Shown: piece after piece, positions 9,641 to 20,260 of the stretch
Position numbering within the stretch: position 1 is the stretch's first letter
Layout: every line of letters begins with the position of its first letter
Source of the DNA: Ixodes scapularis
Lineage: Eukaryota > Arthropoda > Arachnida > Ixodida > Ixodidae
DNA length: 64,000 nucleotides
NCBI RefSeq assembly: GCF_016920785.2
Contig: NW_024609879.1
Coordinates: 17,738,078 to 17,802,077 of the forward strand
Direction: 5' to 3'
Program-made: the position numbers and the translations under genes
Notes under the pieces: generated by a model
What the model was told of the DNA's origin: nothing
The model's database searches: none
Seen by the model: only the letters and a program-made list of their open reading frames with translations

Positions 9641-10439
9641 TGGTATTGATTCCGCTGGTCTGTCGCACGTTTCGTCGACACCAAAGTTTCAACACTCGTT
9701 ACGCGAATTGCAAGCTGTGTGGACATGTCATCGCGCGCGTTACCTACCCAGTCCACCCATTCATGCCGCTTTGCGATGGCAGTCTGCAGCGGCTCATTAC
9801 CAGAAAAGTGGTCTCACATCGATTTCAGTTCAGCTCGTCCACGGCAGTCGCCAGACCCCGAAGGAGAGGATTTGTTCGGACAGAATGCCACTAAAGCAGT
9901 GCAGCTTCTTTAGTGGTCAGGATAGACTATTTTCTGTCTGTTTTGTTATATTGTCTCGGATGCTTGCTCCCGTCCTATTTTCTATCAATATTTACTATTC
10001 TGGAAAGTTCCAGGCCATGCTCAGCTGTCGTTGTATTTTCTGGTGGAGGTGCTGCGCACTTTACACATAGCCCTTCAATCCGTGTCTACCCTGGCGGCTC
10101 CCCAGCCGAGTTGCCCGATAACAAGACACGGCTGGCACATTATTCCGAGTCTTAAACCCCCGGCGAACCGTGAACCAAGTCCTATCCCGAGCCCGGCAGC
10201 AAAATTGCAAGACGAGCGAGTACCACAAGGGCGAAACTCGGAAATACACCACGAAGAACTTGAAATCCAAGCCAGGCGCTGCTACCAGCAAGAACCAACG
10301 GAATTAGGTCTTTTGCCAGAAAAACCGAAGGTGACTAAGTTAACAATGACAACCCTGTCGCAGCAAACCACGTTCACTCCCACCATCGTTTGCATGCCCG
10401 TCGCACCTCGCACTCCGATGCCCTTTCACGCAAGGTGCA

Positions 10440-11462
10440 CAAAACGTTGAGGGGCTGGATTGAACAATATGACCGTGTCGCCCGCCACAGTGGGTAGATG
10501 GACAACCAGCTCCTGCAGAACCTATACTTCTCGTGGAAGAAACTGTGAGGCACTGGTTTGAGAACCACGAATCCTCTTTAACGTCGTGGGAAGTTTGCAA
10601 GACCGAGCTAAAGTGCATGTTCATCAGCCAACATTGACAAGAGAGAGCCGAATTCCCGATTCTGTCCAGGACACGGCCCCAACGAGAGCGTCACCACCTT
10701 CGTGGAGGACGTTTTGCTTCTGATTGAGCACCCACGCCAACCCTGATGCTACAGAAGACAAGAAGCTAAGAATCCCATGTTCCTCATGTGAGGGACACCT
10801 TCAGCAGCCTTGTCCGCAACCCCACGACAACAGTCGAGGGGTTCATATCAATGCAGCTTCCAACATTGAATGCACACTGCAGGCCCGAGCACGTCACTAT
10901 TAAAAACTCCCCAACGTCGCGACACTCAAGTCGTCCAGCTGCAACTTCGACGCCAGCCCCCCAGGCATCCGTGACATCATTCACAACGGTGTCCGGGAGG
11001 AGATAAGGGTGCTAGTTCCTGCCATCAGTTGCCCGGCTTTAATTTTGATCGCCGAGATTTTTTCAGAAGTTTGTCAGGCATTTAAAGTGGAGACTTCTTC
11101 GAGCGAAGCGGAATCTGACGAAATGAGGGCGACTTATGCCACAAAGTCACAACGACCACCACCGGCTACCTGTTACTATTCAATGCCAATTCAACGAAAT
11201 ACCCCAATGCCGAAGCATTCCCGATATCGAGAAGAACCAGTGTAGGTCCGCGCTGAACAAAGTACACCGAGGAAGACGGAGGTACTGCGAATGGCCAACC
11301 CAAAACCACTCGGCTACCACTGCTTGCAAGGGTTCGTGCCGAACGACCCTCGACCACGTCTTGACGAGCGTCCGGGGAAGATTGAGGATTATCTTCGGCG
11401 GTCTTTGTCCCTGGTGCCGACATTACCCCGAAGCTCGTGATCTACCTCATCTGGACGGGAGG
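10440..11462 (+). pseudogene. Decayed Ty3/Gypsy gag, same family as the element at 1-4881
   Basis: Fragments in three frames match the gag at the left edge in order. The piece LYFSWKKL (about 10520) with TSWEVCKTELKC is a capsid region not present in the truncated first copy. FSSLVRNPTTTVEGFI (about 10800-10850) matches LIRNPPTTVDEFI. PGIRDIIH (about 10960) matches PGIRDLIRE. The block FVPNDPRPR...ERPGKIEDYLRR (about 11335-11400) matches FHPNDPRPR...ERPHDIEEYLRR. The knuckle itself is scrambled. Multiple stops and indels mark it as much older than the first copy. No matching pol follows, so it is probably truncated. Confidence 0.75.
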
Positions 11463-11469
11463 TAAGCAC

Positions 11470-13190
11470 GACAAAGCAGGTGAGCGGTAATGCAAGGAGA
11501 GTTGATCTGGTGTCGGTTGTCGCCCAACGACAATACCTAATAATTTGCTGACACTAATTATCTGTGTCCACGCCATGAAGCACACAATTTCCAACTTTGA
11601 GGGAGAATGCCGCTCAGTGACCTTAAGAAATAGAATGGTTGGTTTCTCTCAAAAATGGACTGCAAGCATCACGAGACTTCACTTTGCCACACAAGACTTG
11701 CACAAGTTGCAGTGGTCTTGGGATGCACAATAAATCTCCATTACGAAATGGAAGTGAAATGGCTTGGATAGCAAACATGGTTGCCAGCTATCAAGTCAAC
11801 GGTACAGCAAAAGGCACAGCCATATAACCAATACATGCCCGAGCTTGCTGCATTGATGCAGAAAACTACCAGGAAAATTTTGCGGATTAGAAGCCAGCCC
11901 TGCAGCTTCAGTGCATCAGATGTCAGTAGGCGCACATGACGTATGGTTACAAGACGGCATCAGTCGGTTAAAGTTGCTACTCGACCAAACTGAACACCGA
12001 CGTGCCAGGAGCGTCATCCCACAACAAGGTCCACAGGTATTACGATTGAACGCCTGACAGGAGACTGTCGCAGAAAGAACTCGTTCTAGAACCATTAACT
12101 AAGAATCAATAATTTGTAATGCAGTGGAAATAAACAGTTGATACACTAACCAGATAAACCTATTTCCGCTTGCCTTTATGCCTTGAGAGTTTATACACCA
12201 AGAATTGTGTTCACCACACGCGCAGGTCCTTTTGAGGACACTCGCATCTCTGACCCTTCAATATTAATTGATGGGACATACCAGACTGGCAGACTTGTTG
12301 CACTGGCCTGCACTCATTCCACTTTTCCTGAACACACCTCTGAGCATATACTTTAATCGTATGTGTAGATGCATTGATATATAGCAGGACACTTCCTATA
12401 CGTAGACCCTTTGCAGAAACCCATCAAGCAACACAACTGTTGCCATTTTTTTTCGGCGTAAAGCACACAAATGGGCCCCAGTTCACGTCAAATGCTAATG
12501 CAGCATTCGAGTCCAATGGGCGCTGAGCCGAGTTCACAGTGATGGCGGATGTAACATTCTTGTCGAACAAATGACCAAAGTATGAAAGCCTGGGGTAATT
12601 AGAGTAGTAGATACTGTAATTTGTTTCATCACAATTTGGCAAACAGCAAAGGCTACAGTCTCGGTGAGCCAATATGCACGTTGGAGAGAGGCACATGACA
12701 ACATGTCATTCAGAGTGCTCGTCTGCACAGATTTGTCACACACCTTCGCTCTGTCTCTCTGATTGGCTCGAGGGGGCTGTGGCGGTTGTCCTTTTCCAGG
12801 TTACAATGATACGAAATATAGACAACCCACACTTTAAAAAAAAAGGCTATTGAAGAGACCGAAAGGAATGGTCAACATTTTTCAACAAGACTGCTCTTCA
12901 GGCAAGGGATGAACAAATATGAATCATCTTATCCAGGTAATTAGACCAAGTAAATAATTGACTGACTAATACAATGCAGTTTTGATGAAAAAAAGTATTG
13001 CTGCAATAAATCCTACGAAAGAGAAAAAAGTGCAGTTAATCTATGCATATACCAAAACAGTTGTTGTTATTGCAAGTCGAATAGCTTTGAAGCAGGTGCC
13101 TGCAGCGATTTATTCATCCCCACACTCAATAAAACGTCGTCCTCGTAGCTGAAAATAAGTGTGCACTTCGCACTCACCAAAAAAGGAAGA
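11470..13190. other. Region without recognisable features
   Basis: Mixed-composition DNA with several poly(A)/poly(T) stretches and short open frames of 60-90 residues on both strands, none resembling a known protein. It may include eroded sequence from the retroelement whose gag relic ends at 11462, but no pol motif is visible. Confidence 0.4.
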
Positions 13191-13198
13191 AAGGCGAT

Positions 13199-13363
13199 CG
13201 AATGTAGAATCGCCGATTAGCACAAAGGGCGCAGGAGCTTCCTCGCTAAAAGTTGGTATGGTTATTCGGTGACGCAGGCCTGAAACAACTTCTCCTAGGC
13301 CCTAACGCGACGTATGCCTTTCGCGTCGATTCATAGCCATTTCAATGTTCAAACAAAGCTAAG
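13199..13363 (+). repeat. Dispersed repeat, copy 2 (partner at 6049-6216)
   Basis: Same orientation and order of shared blocks as at 6049-6216. This copy has an extra AACAACTT before the CTCCTAGG block. Confidence 0.7.
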
Positions 13364-13639
13364 AGAACGCGAAAATTTCATGCTAAAAGCACTCAAAGTT
13401 CTATCGATCCTCGAACACATCCCGGAATCCGAGCACCGGTACGCCCATACGGCTGATGCTGTCTCACAGGTGTTAATATCCATATGATCCAGAGCGATCT
13501 TTCGCAAAAAGGGTATAAAGTCTCATTCCTTCATATTTTCACAATATACCTGCGTCAGCTAGCACGAAAAAGCTTGAAATCGTCGGAAAGCCGCTGCACA
13601 TCACGGCTGCCGCGCACCGAACAAACTCGCATCCGTCAG

Positions 13640-13815
13640 CTCTGGGCGCTGCCATCTTACCTGCGACGTCACGGCTCTTGTGAGGTCACGTGACGAGTGG
13701 TCACATTTGCGTAAAACATGGCGGCAACCGGGGGGGGGGGGGGGGTGCCACTTCGGAACTTCCGGTTTATCACTCTAAGCCCCTCTACCTCGTTGACTAA
13801 AACTGAGAGGTGCGC
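13640..13815 (+). repeat. Dispersed repeat, inverted relative to 8700-8955
   Basis: Contains GGCGCTGCCATCTTACC, GACGTCACGG, GGTCACGTGACGAGTGGTCA and CGGTTTATCACTCTAAGCCC, the complement of the 8.7-8.95 kb repeat. An 18-base G run (13729-13746) interrupts the match and is probably a locally expanded homopolymer. Confidence 0.6.
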
Positions 13816-13819
13816 CAAG

Positions 13820-14455
13820 TGCCGCTCGCTTCTGCGTGCCTCCATCGGACACGCCGCGCCGTGGCGTTGCTCCTGATGGCCCCGTGACGTGAGACATTCC
13901 AACAAACCTCGGCCCCCCAAACTACCAGAGATTATTGGAAAATCGTTTTATTCGTTTTAAAACTGCTTTTCTCGCGTTTACGGACGAAAGACGGCTCTTC
14001 GTGAGCTGCTGTCGTAAAGGAGACCAGTCTACACAAAGAAAACGGCGCTCAAATTTCGCTTCCGCACTTATTTAAAGGAGAACAGAAAACTACTGCTCTC
14101 CCTTCCTTAATATATATATATATATATTTTTTTTACAGCGGTTTCCCCAGGATCGAGACCCTCCGCAAAAAAATATCGACACAAAATTCTGGTTGCCGCC
14201 GTCGCTCATAGATGGCAGTAGCTGTCCAGAGTGTTGTGTTTGCCGGTTGTCTGCTTGCCGACGTTGCTCATAGATGGCGCAACCTTTTCGAGCCTTTCCA
14301 CTCTGGCTTGCCGACTTGTGGACGGGCGTTACTTCATTCCCACCATAGTACAGCTTCTTTGGTCTTCCTTGTTCACCAAAGGGGAAAGGCTAATTTTTTT
14401 TTTTTTTTACAATAGCTACAGGGAGATTACAATGATAAAAAGGTAAGAACACGAG
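13820..14455. other. Region with simple repeats only
   Basis: Holds a (TA)n run at about 14109-14127 followed by T9, and a T12 run near 14395. The words ATAGATGGC occur twice (about 14209 and 14270) after similar GCTC, a small imperfect duplication. No coding or RNA gene signal is visible. Confidence 0.45.
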
Positions 14456-15802
14456 TGTCACGTTCTTAGAGAGACAACGCGGTGAAGAAGAAGATAAAGA
14501 GAAGGGCGAGCTGAAGAAAAGCGGAAGGTGCGAGGTGTGTGTCTTGAGCGGGAACAAGCGAATGACCGTGGCGAACAGCGCTCCCGGCAGCCCAGGCTAC
14601 GCTCCTGGGAAACCCTGGCCTCGTCCCAGGAAAGGCAACCCCGTCGAGCCGGAGTGACATCCGACAGCGCTCCCGCCAGCTCAGGCTACGCTCCTGAGAG
14701 ATCCGGGCCCCGTCCCAGGAAGCGCAACACCGTCGAACAGGAGCGCCATCCGACCTCTGACCACCATTCCTTGCCGCACTCCTCAGAAACCCTGGCTTCG
14801 CCCCAGGAAAGGCAACACCATCAAGCCTAACGGCCGGCTGTTTGCCGTTCGTCCATCGCAAGCTTGCCGGGCTCAAGGATTTCACCCTGGAAACCGTGGC
14901 TCCGACACAAGCGAAAAAGGGTCGGCTTCGTATGTATCGTTACTTAGAAACTGTGATTGAACTTCAGGGCCCTATAAGACTTAGAGAGGCACCAAGCTGA
15001 TCCTGCTTCTATAGTCGGTTGCAAGCTAAGAAAAAACCGGAAATGCCTCTCAGAGGAAAATGTAATCCTACGCCGAGAAACGACAGCCAATCGTTTTCAT
15101 GACGTCACGATTCCGTAGACCAATCGCGATAATTTTGAAAAAAAAATAAAAAAAGCTCAACATGGCTGCTGGCCTTAGCAACGCGACGCTAGCTTCTCGT
15201 GGGAATTATTCTGCTTTCTTGCACCGTGTTTTACGTGCCCGAGGTTACGCCACGAAATCTTAATGGTATCGGCTTGCGTTTGCAGCAGTTTTTGCGCGAC
15301 AACGTGAGAATCCAGCGACGCTATCGCCAACGAAAATTTCGAAGCGGGCGCGAGGCTTAGCACTGGAAGCCGCTGGAAGACGGTATGTTAGACAGTATTT
15401 TGGACAGAAAATGAATTGGGAAGACGGTACATTGGACATGACTTTCTTTCTTTACTAAACAGCTATTTCGTTGACAAAAACGTATTCTAACTTATTTAAA
15501 TGTCCTGAATGAATTAAATAAATATTGTAGTAGTTTATGACAAGTTTCCTGGAGGAAGAAAAAGCAACGTTGCTAGCGAACTACTTTCTCGACGGCGGAG
15601 GCACTTCAGATGGGCGCAATGCGCTTGTGGGTGGAGCTAAAAGATTGTTCTTAGGTTGCATCCGACTATAGAGACCTCCCTTATTTAACTCCTAATTTTT
15701 TCTTCTTATTCGATTTCTTTTACACTCAATTATACTGCGTGTGGCTGATTAAATTGATTTCTTCCTTCTACTTTCCTGCGTCACTTCAGTCTCCAATACG
15801 CC
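14456..15802 (+). repeat. LTR of a plus-strand retroelement, interrupted by a MITE
   Basis: Starts TGTCACGTTCTT, the mirror of the AAGAACGTGACA end seen at 20260 and 57845. It runs collinear with the solo LTR at 57133-57845 except for an insertion at 15012-15668. The first half contains three diverged ~85-bp internal repeats built around CTCAGGCTACGCTCCT, CCTGGCCTCGTCCCAGGAA and CAACACCGTCGA. The last part, after the MITE, is T-rich (TTCTTCCTTCTACTTTC). It stops at 15802, where the minus-strand element begins, just short of its expected GTGACA end. Confidence 0.75.
15012..15668. mobile_element. TA-flanked MITE (657 bp) inside the LTR
   Basis: Terminal inverted repeats TAGTCGGTTGCAAGCTAAGAA (left, 21 nt with one extra base allowed) and TTCTTAGGTTGCATCCGACTA (right) differ at two positions. 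TA dinucleotides flank both ends (15010-15011, 15669-15670). The uninterrupted LTR at 57.68 kb reads GCTTTAGAGACC, giving the empty site. No transposase is encoded. TA duplication suggests Tc1/mariner mobilisation, though these end sequences are not ones I recognise. Confidence 0.85.
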
Positions 15803-15890
15803 TGTCATAGTCGAACCAGTCGCCATGCAAGTCCCAGTGCAAGTGCGTGCAGCCCGTGCCGCCAGCCCGTTTACTTCTTCCTTCACAACA
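15803..15890 (-). repeat. 3' LTR (88 bp) of the minus-strand element
   Basis: In plus orientation it begins TGTCATAGTCGAACC and ends CCTTCACAACA. It differs from 20106-20193 at four sites (roughly 4.5%), which implies an old insertion. 88 bp is very short for a Ty3/Gypsy LTR. Confidence 0.82.
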
Positions 15891-15904
15891 TTTCTTCCCC
15901 TCTC
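15891..15904 (-). other. Polypurine tract of the minus-strand element
   Basis: On the minus strand this reads GAGAGGGGAAGAAA, directly abutting the LTR start. It confirms the short LTR boundary. Confidence 0.75.
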
Positions 15905-16027
15905 GCGAGTAGTAAAATATAGAATAGTAAAACAATTTTGCAGACAACATGCAGGGCAGAATGTTTGTTAGAACACAACGAAAATAGATATGCAGAAGTG
16001 ATGCACAGCAAAATGTTCATCTCCTGC

Positions 16028-16566
16028 TTAGGGCGAAAACCGCACCACGGGCTTCCGCGCTCGTGTACTTCGACGAACTGGGGTCTGCTGATGTATCACC
16101 GTAGTCGAGGCTGTGGTGTCAGTGGCGTCCGGATTGACTGCGAGGCCAGTAGTTGCACTGGACTTGGCGGGTTGGTGCATATCGTCTTCAGAAATCACAG
16201 TTGAATTTGTGCCCACATCCGGAGAGATTTCCGTTGTCGAGGGTGTGGTGTCAGCAGCGTTTGTGCCTACAGGAGGCTGGTCGACACCTGGTGTGCATGG
16301 ACAAAGTGTTGATGGGAGTTCCGCGCTATCAGTAAACCTGTGGGGTTTGGTGCTACGTGGATGTGATCGTGGTGCCTTGTCCACACTCTGCCATCTGGCA
16401 GTTTCACCGTCGATGCAAATCCCTGGTCAGACTCTGCAGTAGCCGGCACCCACCTAGGGTCGGGTCGGAAATTCCGAGCAAAAACTGGTGTTCCGGGCTT
16501 AATATCCGGGACCCTAGTGTATGGTCCATTTTTGCGCACGTCCTGCTGGAGCTGTTTTAGGTTCAC
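16028..16566 (-). pseudogene. pol: Integrase C-terminal domain and tail
   Basis: On the minus strand, the frame from 16566 carries GTPVFARNFRPDPRWVPAT and then LPDGRVWTRHHDHIHV. This is the SH3-like C-terminal module of Ty3/Gypsy integrases, which reads expected-length and collinear with the core. A Ser/Thr-rich acidic tail follows in another frame, ending TPVRRSTRARKPVVRF, a motif typical of the very end of pol in this group, with a stop near 16028. The frame changes between core, module and tail, so the product is not continuous. Confidence 0.75.
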
Positions 16567-16584
16567 TGTGGTCCGAAGATCGAG

Positions 16585-17484
16585 TCACAGCAAGCCCAGC
16601 GCAGTCTTGAGTTTCCGACCCATCAAAATTTCAACAGGACTACAGCCCGTCCGTTCATGCGGCGTCATCCTGTATGACAGCAGCATGCTGGCTATTTGCG
16701 TATGAAGGTCCCCTGATCCGGCTTTCTTCAACTTCTGCTCAATCGTCTGCACTGCTCGCTCGGCCGCTCCATTGGACGTGGGATGGTACGGGGGCGCCAG
16801 CACTTGTCTTATGCCATTCTTCCGTAAGAATGTCTTGAATTCTTCGCTCACGAATGCCGGACCATTGTCTGATACAACTACATCCGACAGCTCCTGAATA
16901 GCAAACATCTTCCGCAGACAAACAACTGTCACAGACGTCGAGCATGTGCTTACTGGAAATACCTCGATCCATTTGGGATAAGCGTCGACGGCAATGAACA
17001 GGTAGGTGTTTCTCAGGGGTCCAGCAAAGTCTACACGCAGTCGAGACCACGGCATTTCCGGAAATGGCCATGGCCTCACTGGTACCGATCTTGGCGCTCG
17101 CTGATGGTTTTGACAGGTACGGCATGCCTCTACCGCTGCCGTGATGTCCTCATTCAGAGCTGGCAACCATACATGGCTCCGGGCCACTGCTTCCATCTTG
17201 GAGACTCCTGGATGACTTTCATGTAGTAACAGGAGCGCATCTGTCTGTAAAGACGTGGGGACTACCACTCGGCTTCCAAATAAAATACAATCATTCTGAA
17301 CGCTAATCTCTTCAAACCGTGCTTCGTATGGCTTCCATGGATGTCCAAAGGACGGCCTTTCACCAGTCCACAGTGCTGCTCGCAGTTGTGACAAGCACGG
17401 ATCTCTGCTCGTAGCTGCTGCAACCGTTTGGGCTGACAATACTGTGGGGTAGCATCCTTCGAGCATGAACACCTCTGGGGGCAC
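16585..17484 (-). pseudogene. pol: Integrase zinc-binding domain and catalytic core
   Basis: One 299-residue open frame contains the complete core. The zinc region is LLLHESHPGVSKM, then HVWLPALNEDI and CRTCQNHQR. The first catalytic Asp lies in RLRVDFAGPL, the second in VVSDNGPAFV and the Glu in NGAAERAVQ, matching D,D-35-E. Substitutions such as HVWLPALN for the usual WWPGLD suggest drift, but the three catalytic acids remain. It is the longest undamaged piece of this element. The RNase H frame upstream joins it by a frameshift near 17485. Confidence 0.85.
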
Positions 17485-18161
17485 TCGACCTGAAACTCGC
17501 TTGTAGGTAAGGGCAGCCGACTCAGTCCATCTGCGTGAGGAATCTGTCCGCCAGGCCTGTACTTCAAGGTGTAATCATACCCCGACAAGAACAATGCCAA
17601 GCGTAAAATACGTGGCGAACATGACTCGGGAATGGGCTTGTCAGCTGCCAACAGCTCCAGTAATGGTTTATGGTCAGTGGCCGCCTCAAATGAATGCACC
17701 CAGAGATACTGCTTGAAACGCGTCACTCCAAACACCATAGCAAGCGCCTCCTTGTCAAGCTGGCTGTAGTTTCGCTCGGCAGGAACCAGGCTCCGCGACG
17801 CAAATGCGATAGGTCGCTCCTCTCCCGACGCGTCCTTCTGTGCAAGAAACGCACCGAGACCGAAAGGAGATGCGTCCGTGACCAACACAGTTCTCTTCTT
17901 TGGGTCGAAATGGGCCAACGTTGCTCTTGATGCCAGTAAGGGCTTACTCTGGGAGAAAGCCTCCAGTTCAGATGACGTCCAGGTCCATGGTCCGTCCGGA
18001 ACCAGCAGACGATTCAGCGGGTGCAGTACTGCAGAAAGTCGGGGAATAAACTTGCGGTAAAAGTTAGTAAGGCCCAGGTAGCTTTGGAGGCTTCTGACGT
18101 CCTGCGGTCTAAGGGGCCAAGAGGACAGCCTCAACATTCTTAGGGCTGGGATGCAACCCAT
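17485..18161 (-). pseudogene. pol: RT thumb and RNase H domain
   Basis: Reads from the connection (LQSYLGLTNFYRKFIPRLS) through RNase H: LVTDASPFGLGAFLAQ, then PIAFASRSLVPAERNYSQLD, KEALAMVFGVTRF and ATDHKPLLELL, ending with PHADGLSRLPLP. RNase H removes the RNA strand during cDNA synthesis. The visible catalytic Asp and Glu positions (TDAS, KEAL, TDHK) are kept. The frame continues past 17485 only as non-homologous sequence to 17262. Confidence 0.83.
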
Positions 18162-18803
18162 TGCGCGTGATAATATGCTCTAAATACTCCACACACTCCT
18201 TCATGAACTCGCACTTGGCTAGCTTCAAGCGAAGGCCTGCCTCCTGAAGGCGCCCGAGGAACCGACACACATTCTTCCAGTGATCTCCGTCACTTGCGCC
18301 GGTCACAAGAATGTCATTTATATAGACCGCAACGTGCGGCAGACAGCCCAGGAGATTGTCCATTTTTCGCTGGAACAAGGCAGGGGCGGACACCACGCCA
18401 AACTGAAGCCTTGTAAACGTGAAAATGCCTTTCAAAGTGTTGATCGTGACCAATTCTTGTGACTGTGTATCCAGCTGGACTTCTTGATACGCGTCATTTT
18501 AATCGAGCTTGGTGAACTTCACCCCGCTGGTCAGTTTCGCGAACAGCTCTTCAATCCTAGGAATTGGATAGCTCTCGCTGACCGTCGCTGGATTGATGGT
18601 GGTCTTGAAGTCGCCACAAAGGCGTACGCAGCCATCTTGCTTGACAACAGGAACCGCGGGTGCAGCGCTTTTCGACGTCTTGACAGGGCGCACTGCATAC
18701 GCTGAAGTCCCTCTACTACTCTGTCTCGGAGTGAAAATGGCACTGGTCGTGCTTTAAAAGATGTCGGTCTTGACCCTTCCTTCAGGATGATCTTTGCCGA
18801 CAC
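18109..18803 (-). pseudogene. pol: Reverse transcriptase, catalytic-site mutant, several frames
   Basis: Pieces in three frames cover fingers and palm: FKARPVPFSLRDRVV (about 18740), VPVVKQDGCVRLCGDFKTT (about 18640-18590), SYPIPRIEELFAKL, then after an in-frame TAA near 18500 LQFGVVSAPALFQRKMD and the active site VYINDILVTG (about 18310-18340). The canonical motif is Y-x-D-D. Here the first Asp of the pair is Asn, which should abolish polymerase activity on its own (family knowledge). The element could therefore only have moved, if at all, with help from a relative. Confidence 0.82.
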
Positions 18804-19263
18804 ACCCTGCGTTCTTCCAAGCGTATCTCAAAAAAACTTTGCTGAATTGTTCGACTAGGCTTGTGACAGAATGGACCGCATTCACCCCCTCAGGTTTCGA
18901 AATAGCAATCTTGAATGCTTCCATCCACTCTCTGCCCAGCAGTGTCGGACATGTCCCCTTCACCACAAACAACGGCATTGTTGACACACATGTTCCCACC
19001 TTGGCTGCTGCAGTAATCTTTCCCGAAACCGATGAGAGCTCTCCCGAATAGCTCTTCAGTCTCACTTTGGAGTGTTTAAACGGCGTTCCAGGAGATAGTG
19101 CATTGAACTTTTGCTCACCGATGATGCAAATGCTAGCGACGGTGTCCAGCTCCATGACTTGTGGCACGTCGTTCACGATGGCTTTAATCTGCATGGGCCC
19201 GGGTCCCGTTGTTCGCAGCGACCACATGGCGCACTCGTCTATCTCAAATTCTGTTTCCTGGAA
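18754..19263 (-). pseudogene. pol: Aspartic protease with altered active site
   Basis: Contains VMELDTVASICIIGE where family members have a D-T/S-G triad followed by Ala. The Gly is Val here, so the protease is probably dead. A downstream CPTLLGREWMEAF fits the usual LLGRDWL flap/C-terminal element. Gag frames lead into it on the same strand. Confidence 0.7.
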
Positions 19264-19264
19264 A

Positions 19265-20068
19265 TCATCCATTTGGTGCACAGAGCGAGAGTCCATTCGA
19301 TTCCTTGAGCCAGTCGGTGCCGCTGTGTGCACTCGCAATGTGCCCCTCACGTCCACACTTGAAACAGGTGCTTGCCCGGTGGCGACACCGGGAGGTTTGA
19401 TGTTTATCTCCACACCGATCAGAGCCACGCTCGACTGCGTCAGCCGCATTCCGTCTGGGAGGTTCCACAAAGTTGGTGGGCTCCACTGCGCCCGCTGACT
19501 CAGCCTGGGTACAGAGGGGGTGGGCGTCTCTCCTTGCGGCTTCCATTGCAATGACCTGTTGCTTGGCAGACTCAAGGTTCAGGTTTGACGATTCCAGTAA
19601 CCGTGTCTGCATTCCCGTGTCGTTGATACCGGACACTATCTGGTCCCTTATCATGCGGTCGCGCGTGGTGCCGAAGTTGGAGTCGTTTACCAACTTGTTT
19701 AGCGCCGCTACATAGTCACTGACAACCTAGGCGTCGTGCCGTCGCCTTGAGAAGAATTTGAAGCCTGCAACAACTTCCGATACGCTGGGCTTAAAATGGG
19801 CATTGAGAGCTGCGAAGATTTCGGTGACCGTCGCCTCCCCTGGTTTCGTTGGCGCGAGCAGACTTCGCAGGAGTGAGTATGTTGCTGTCCCGCAGCTTGT
19901 CAGAAATACGGCCGATTTTTTTTCCTCGGCAACATCGTTGGCCAGGAAATACAGGAGAACACGCTCCTGGTATTCGGCAAACTCAGTTGTTCTTGCATCA
20001 AACGCTTCCAGCTTCCCGACGGCCGGCATCTTGTCAGCTACCTCTCCTCGATATCTTCGTCGCGGCAC
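19265..20068 (-). pseudogene. gag: Gag with one stop and a damaged zinc knuckle
   Basis: Starts near 20030-20068 soon after the 5' LTR. MPAVGKLEAFD (about 20030) is the likely true N-terminus. The capsid region follows (EEKKSAVFLTSCGTATYSLLRSL), interrupted by a TAG at about 19727-19729. It continues in another frame with DRMIRDQIVSGINDTGMQTRLLE, a strongly conserved gag block. The knuckle is CFKCGREGHIASAHS: the fourth ligand position (Cys) is His after a frame or base change. This matches the many other lesions in the element. Confidence 0.8.
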
Positions 20069-20087
20069 TGCGTCAATATATTACAGT

Positions 20088-20105
20088 TTATCTCTCGTCG
20101 CCAGT
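20088..20105 (-). other. Primer-binding-site region of the minus-strand element
   Basis: Immediately inside the 5' LTR the minus strand reads ACTGGCGACGAGAGATAAAC. The TGGCGA start is usual just after a Ty3/Gypsy 5' LTR. I cannot name the tRNA with confidence. Confidence 0.5.
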
Positions 20106-20193
20106 TGTCATAATCGAACCAGACGCCATACAAGTCCCAGTGCAAGTGCCTGCAGCCCGTGCCGCCAGCCCGTTTACTTCTTCCTTCACAACA
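20106..20193 (-). repeat. 5' LTR (88 bp) of the minus-strand element
   Basis: Begins TGTCATAATCGAACC and ends CTTCACAACA in plus orientation. Partner of 15803-15890. Confidence 0.82.
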
Positions 20194-20260
20194 CTTTCTT
20201 GTACTTTCGTGCGTCACTTCTGTGTCCAATACGCCCTCGTCTCCTTGGAAGAACGTGACA
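20194..20260 (+). repeat. Right-hand LTR fragment of the plus-strand element
   Basis: Reads from TACTTTCGTGCGTCAC through CCAATACGCCCTCGTC to the terminus GGAAGAACGTGACA. It is the same terminal sequence as the solo LTR at 57845. It overlaps in content with the last ~45 bp of 15671-15802, so the two flanks are not simply two halves of one LTR. Confidence 0.75.

Larger units (their letters stand above)
15803..20193 (-). mobile_element. Defective Ty3/Gypsy element with 88-bp LTRs
   Basis: On the minus strand the order is LTR, primer site, gag, protease, RT, RNase H, integrase with C-terminal tail, polypurine tract, LTR: 4391 bp in all. The LTRs (15803-15890 and 20106-20193) match over 88 bp with four substitutions that I can see. 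Both adjoin the expected signals: a purine tract next to the 3' LTR and CTGGCGACGAGAG next to the 5' LTR. The body has at least three frameshifts, one in-frame stop in RT, a changed protease active site and a changed RT active site. No matching target duplication is present: flanks are TACGCC on the left and CTTTCT on the right. Confidence 0.88.

Noticed and set aside
14528..14830. 100-residue plus-strand frame, similar at 57159-57506
   Set aside because: Both lie inside LTR copies and reflect internal ~85-bp tandem repeats. No evidence of translation.
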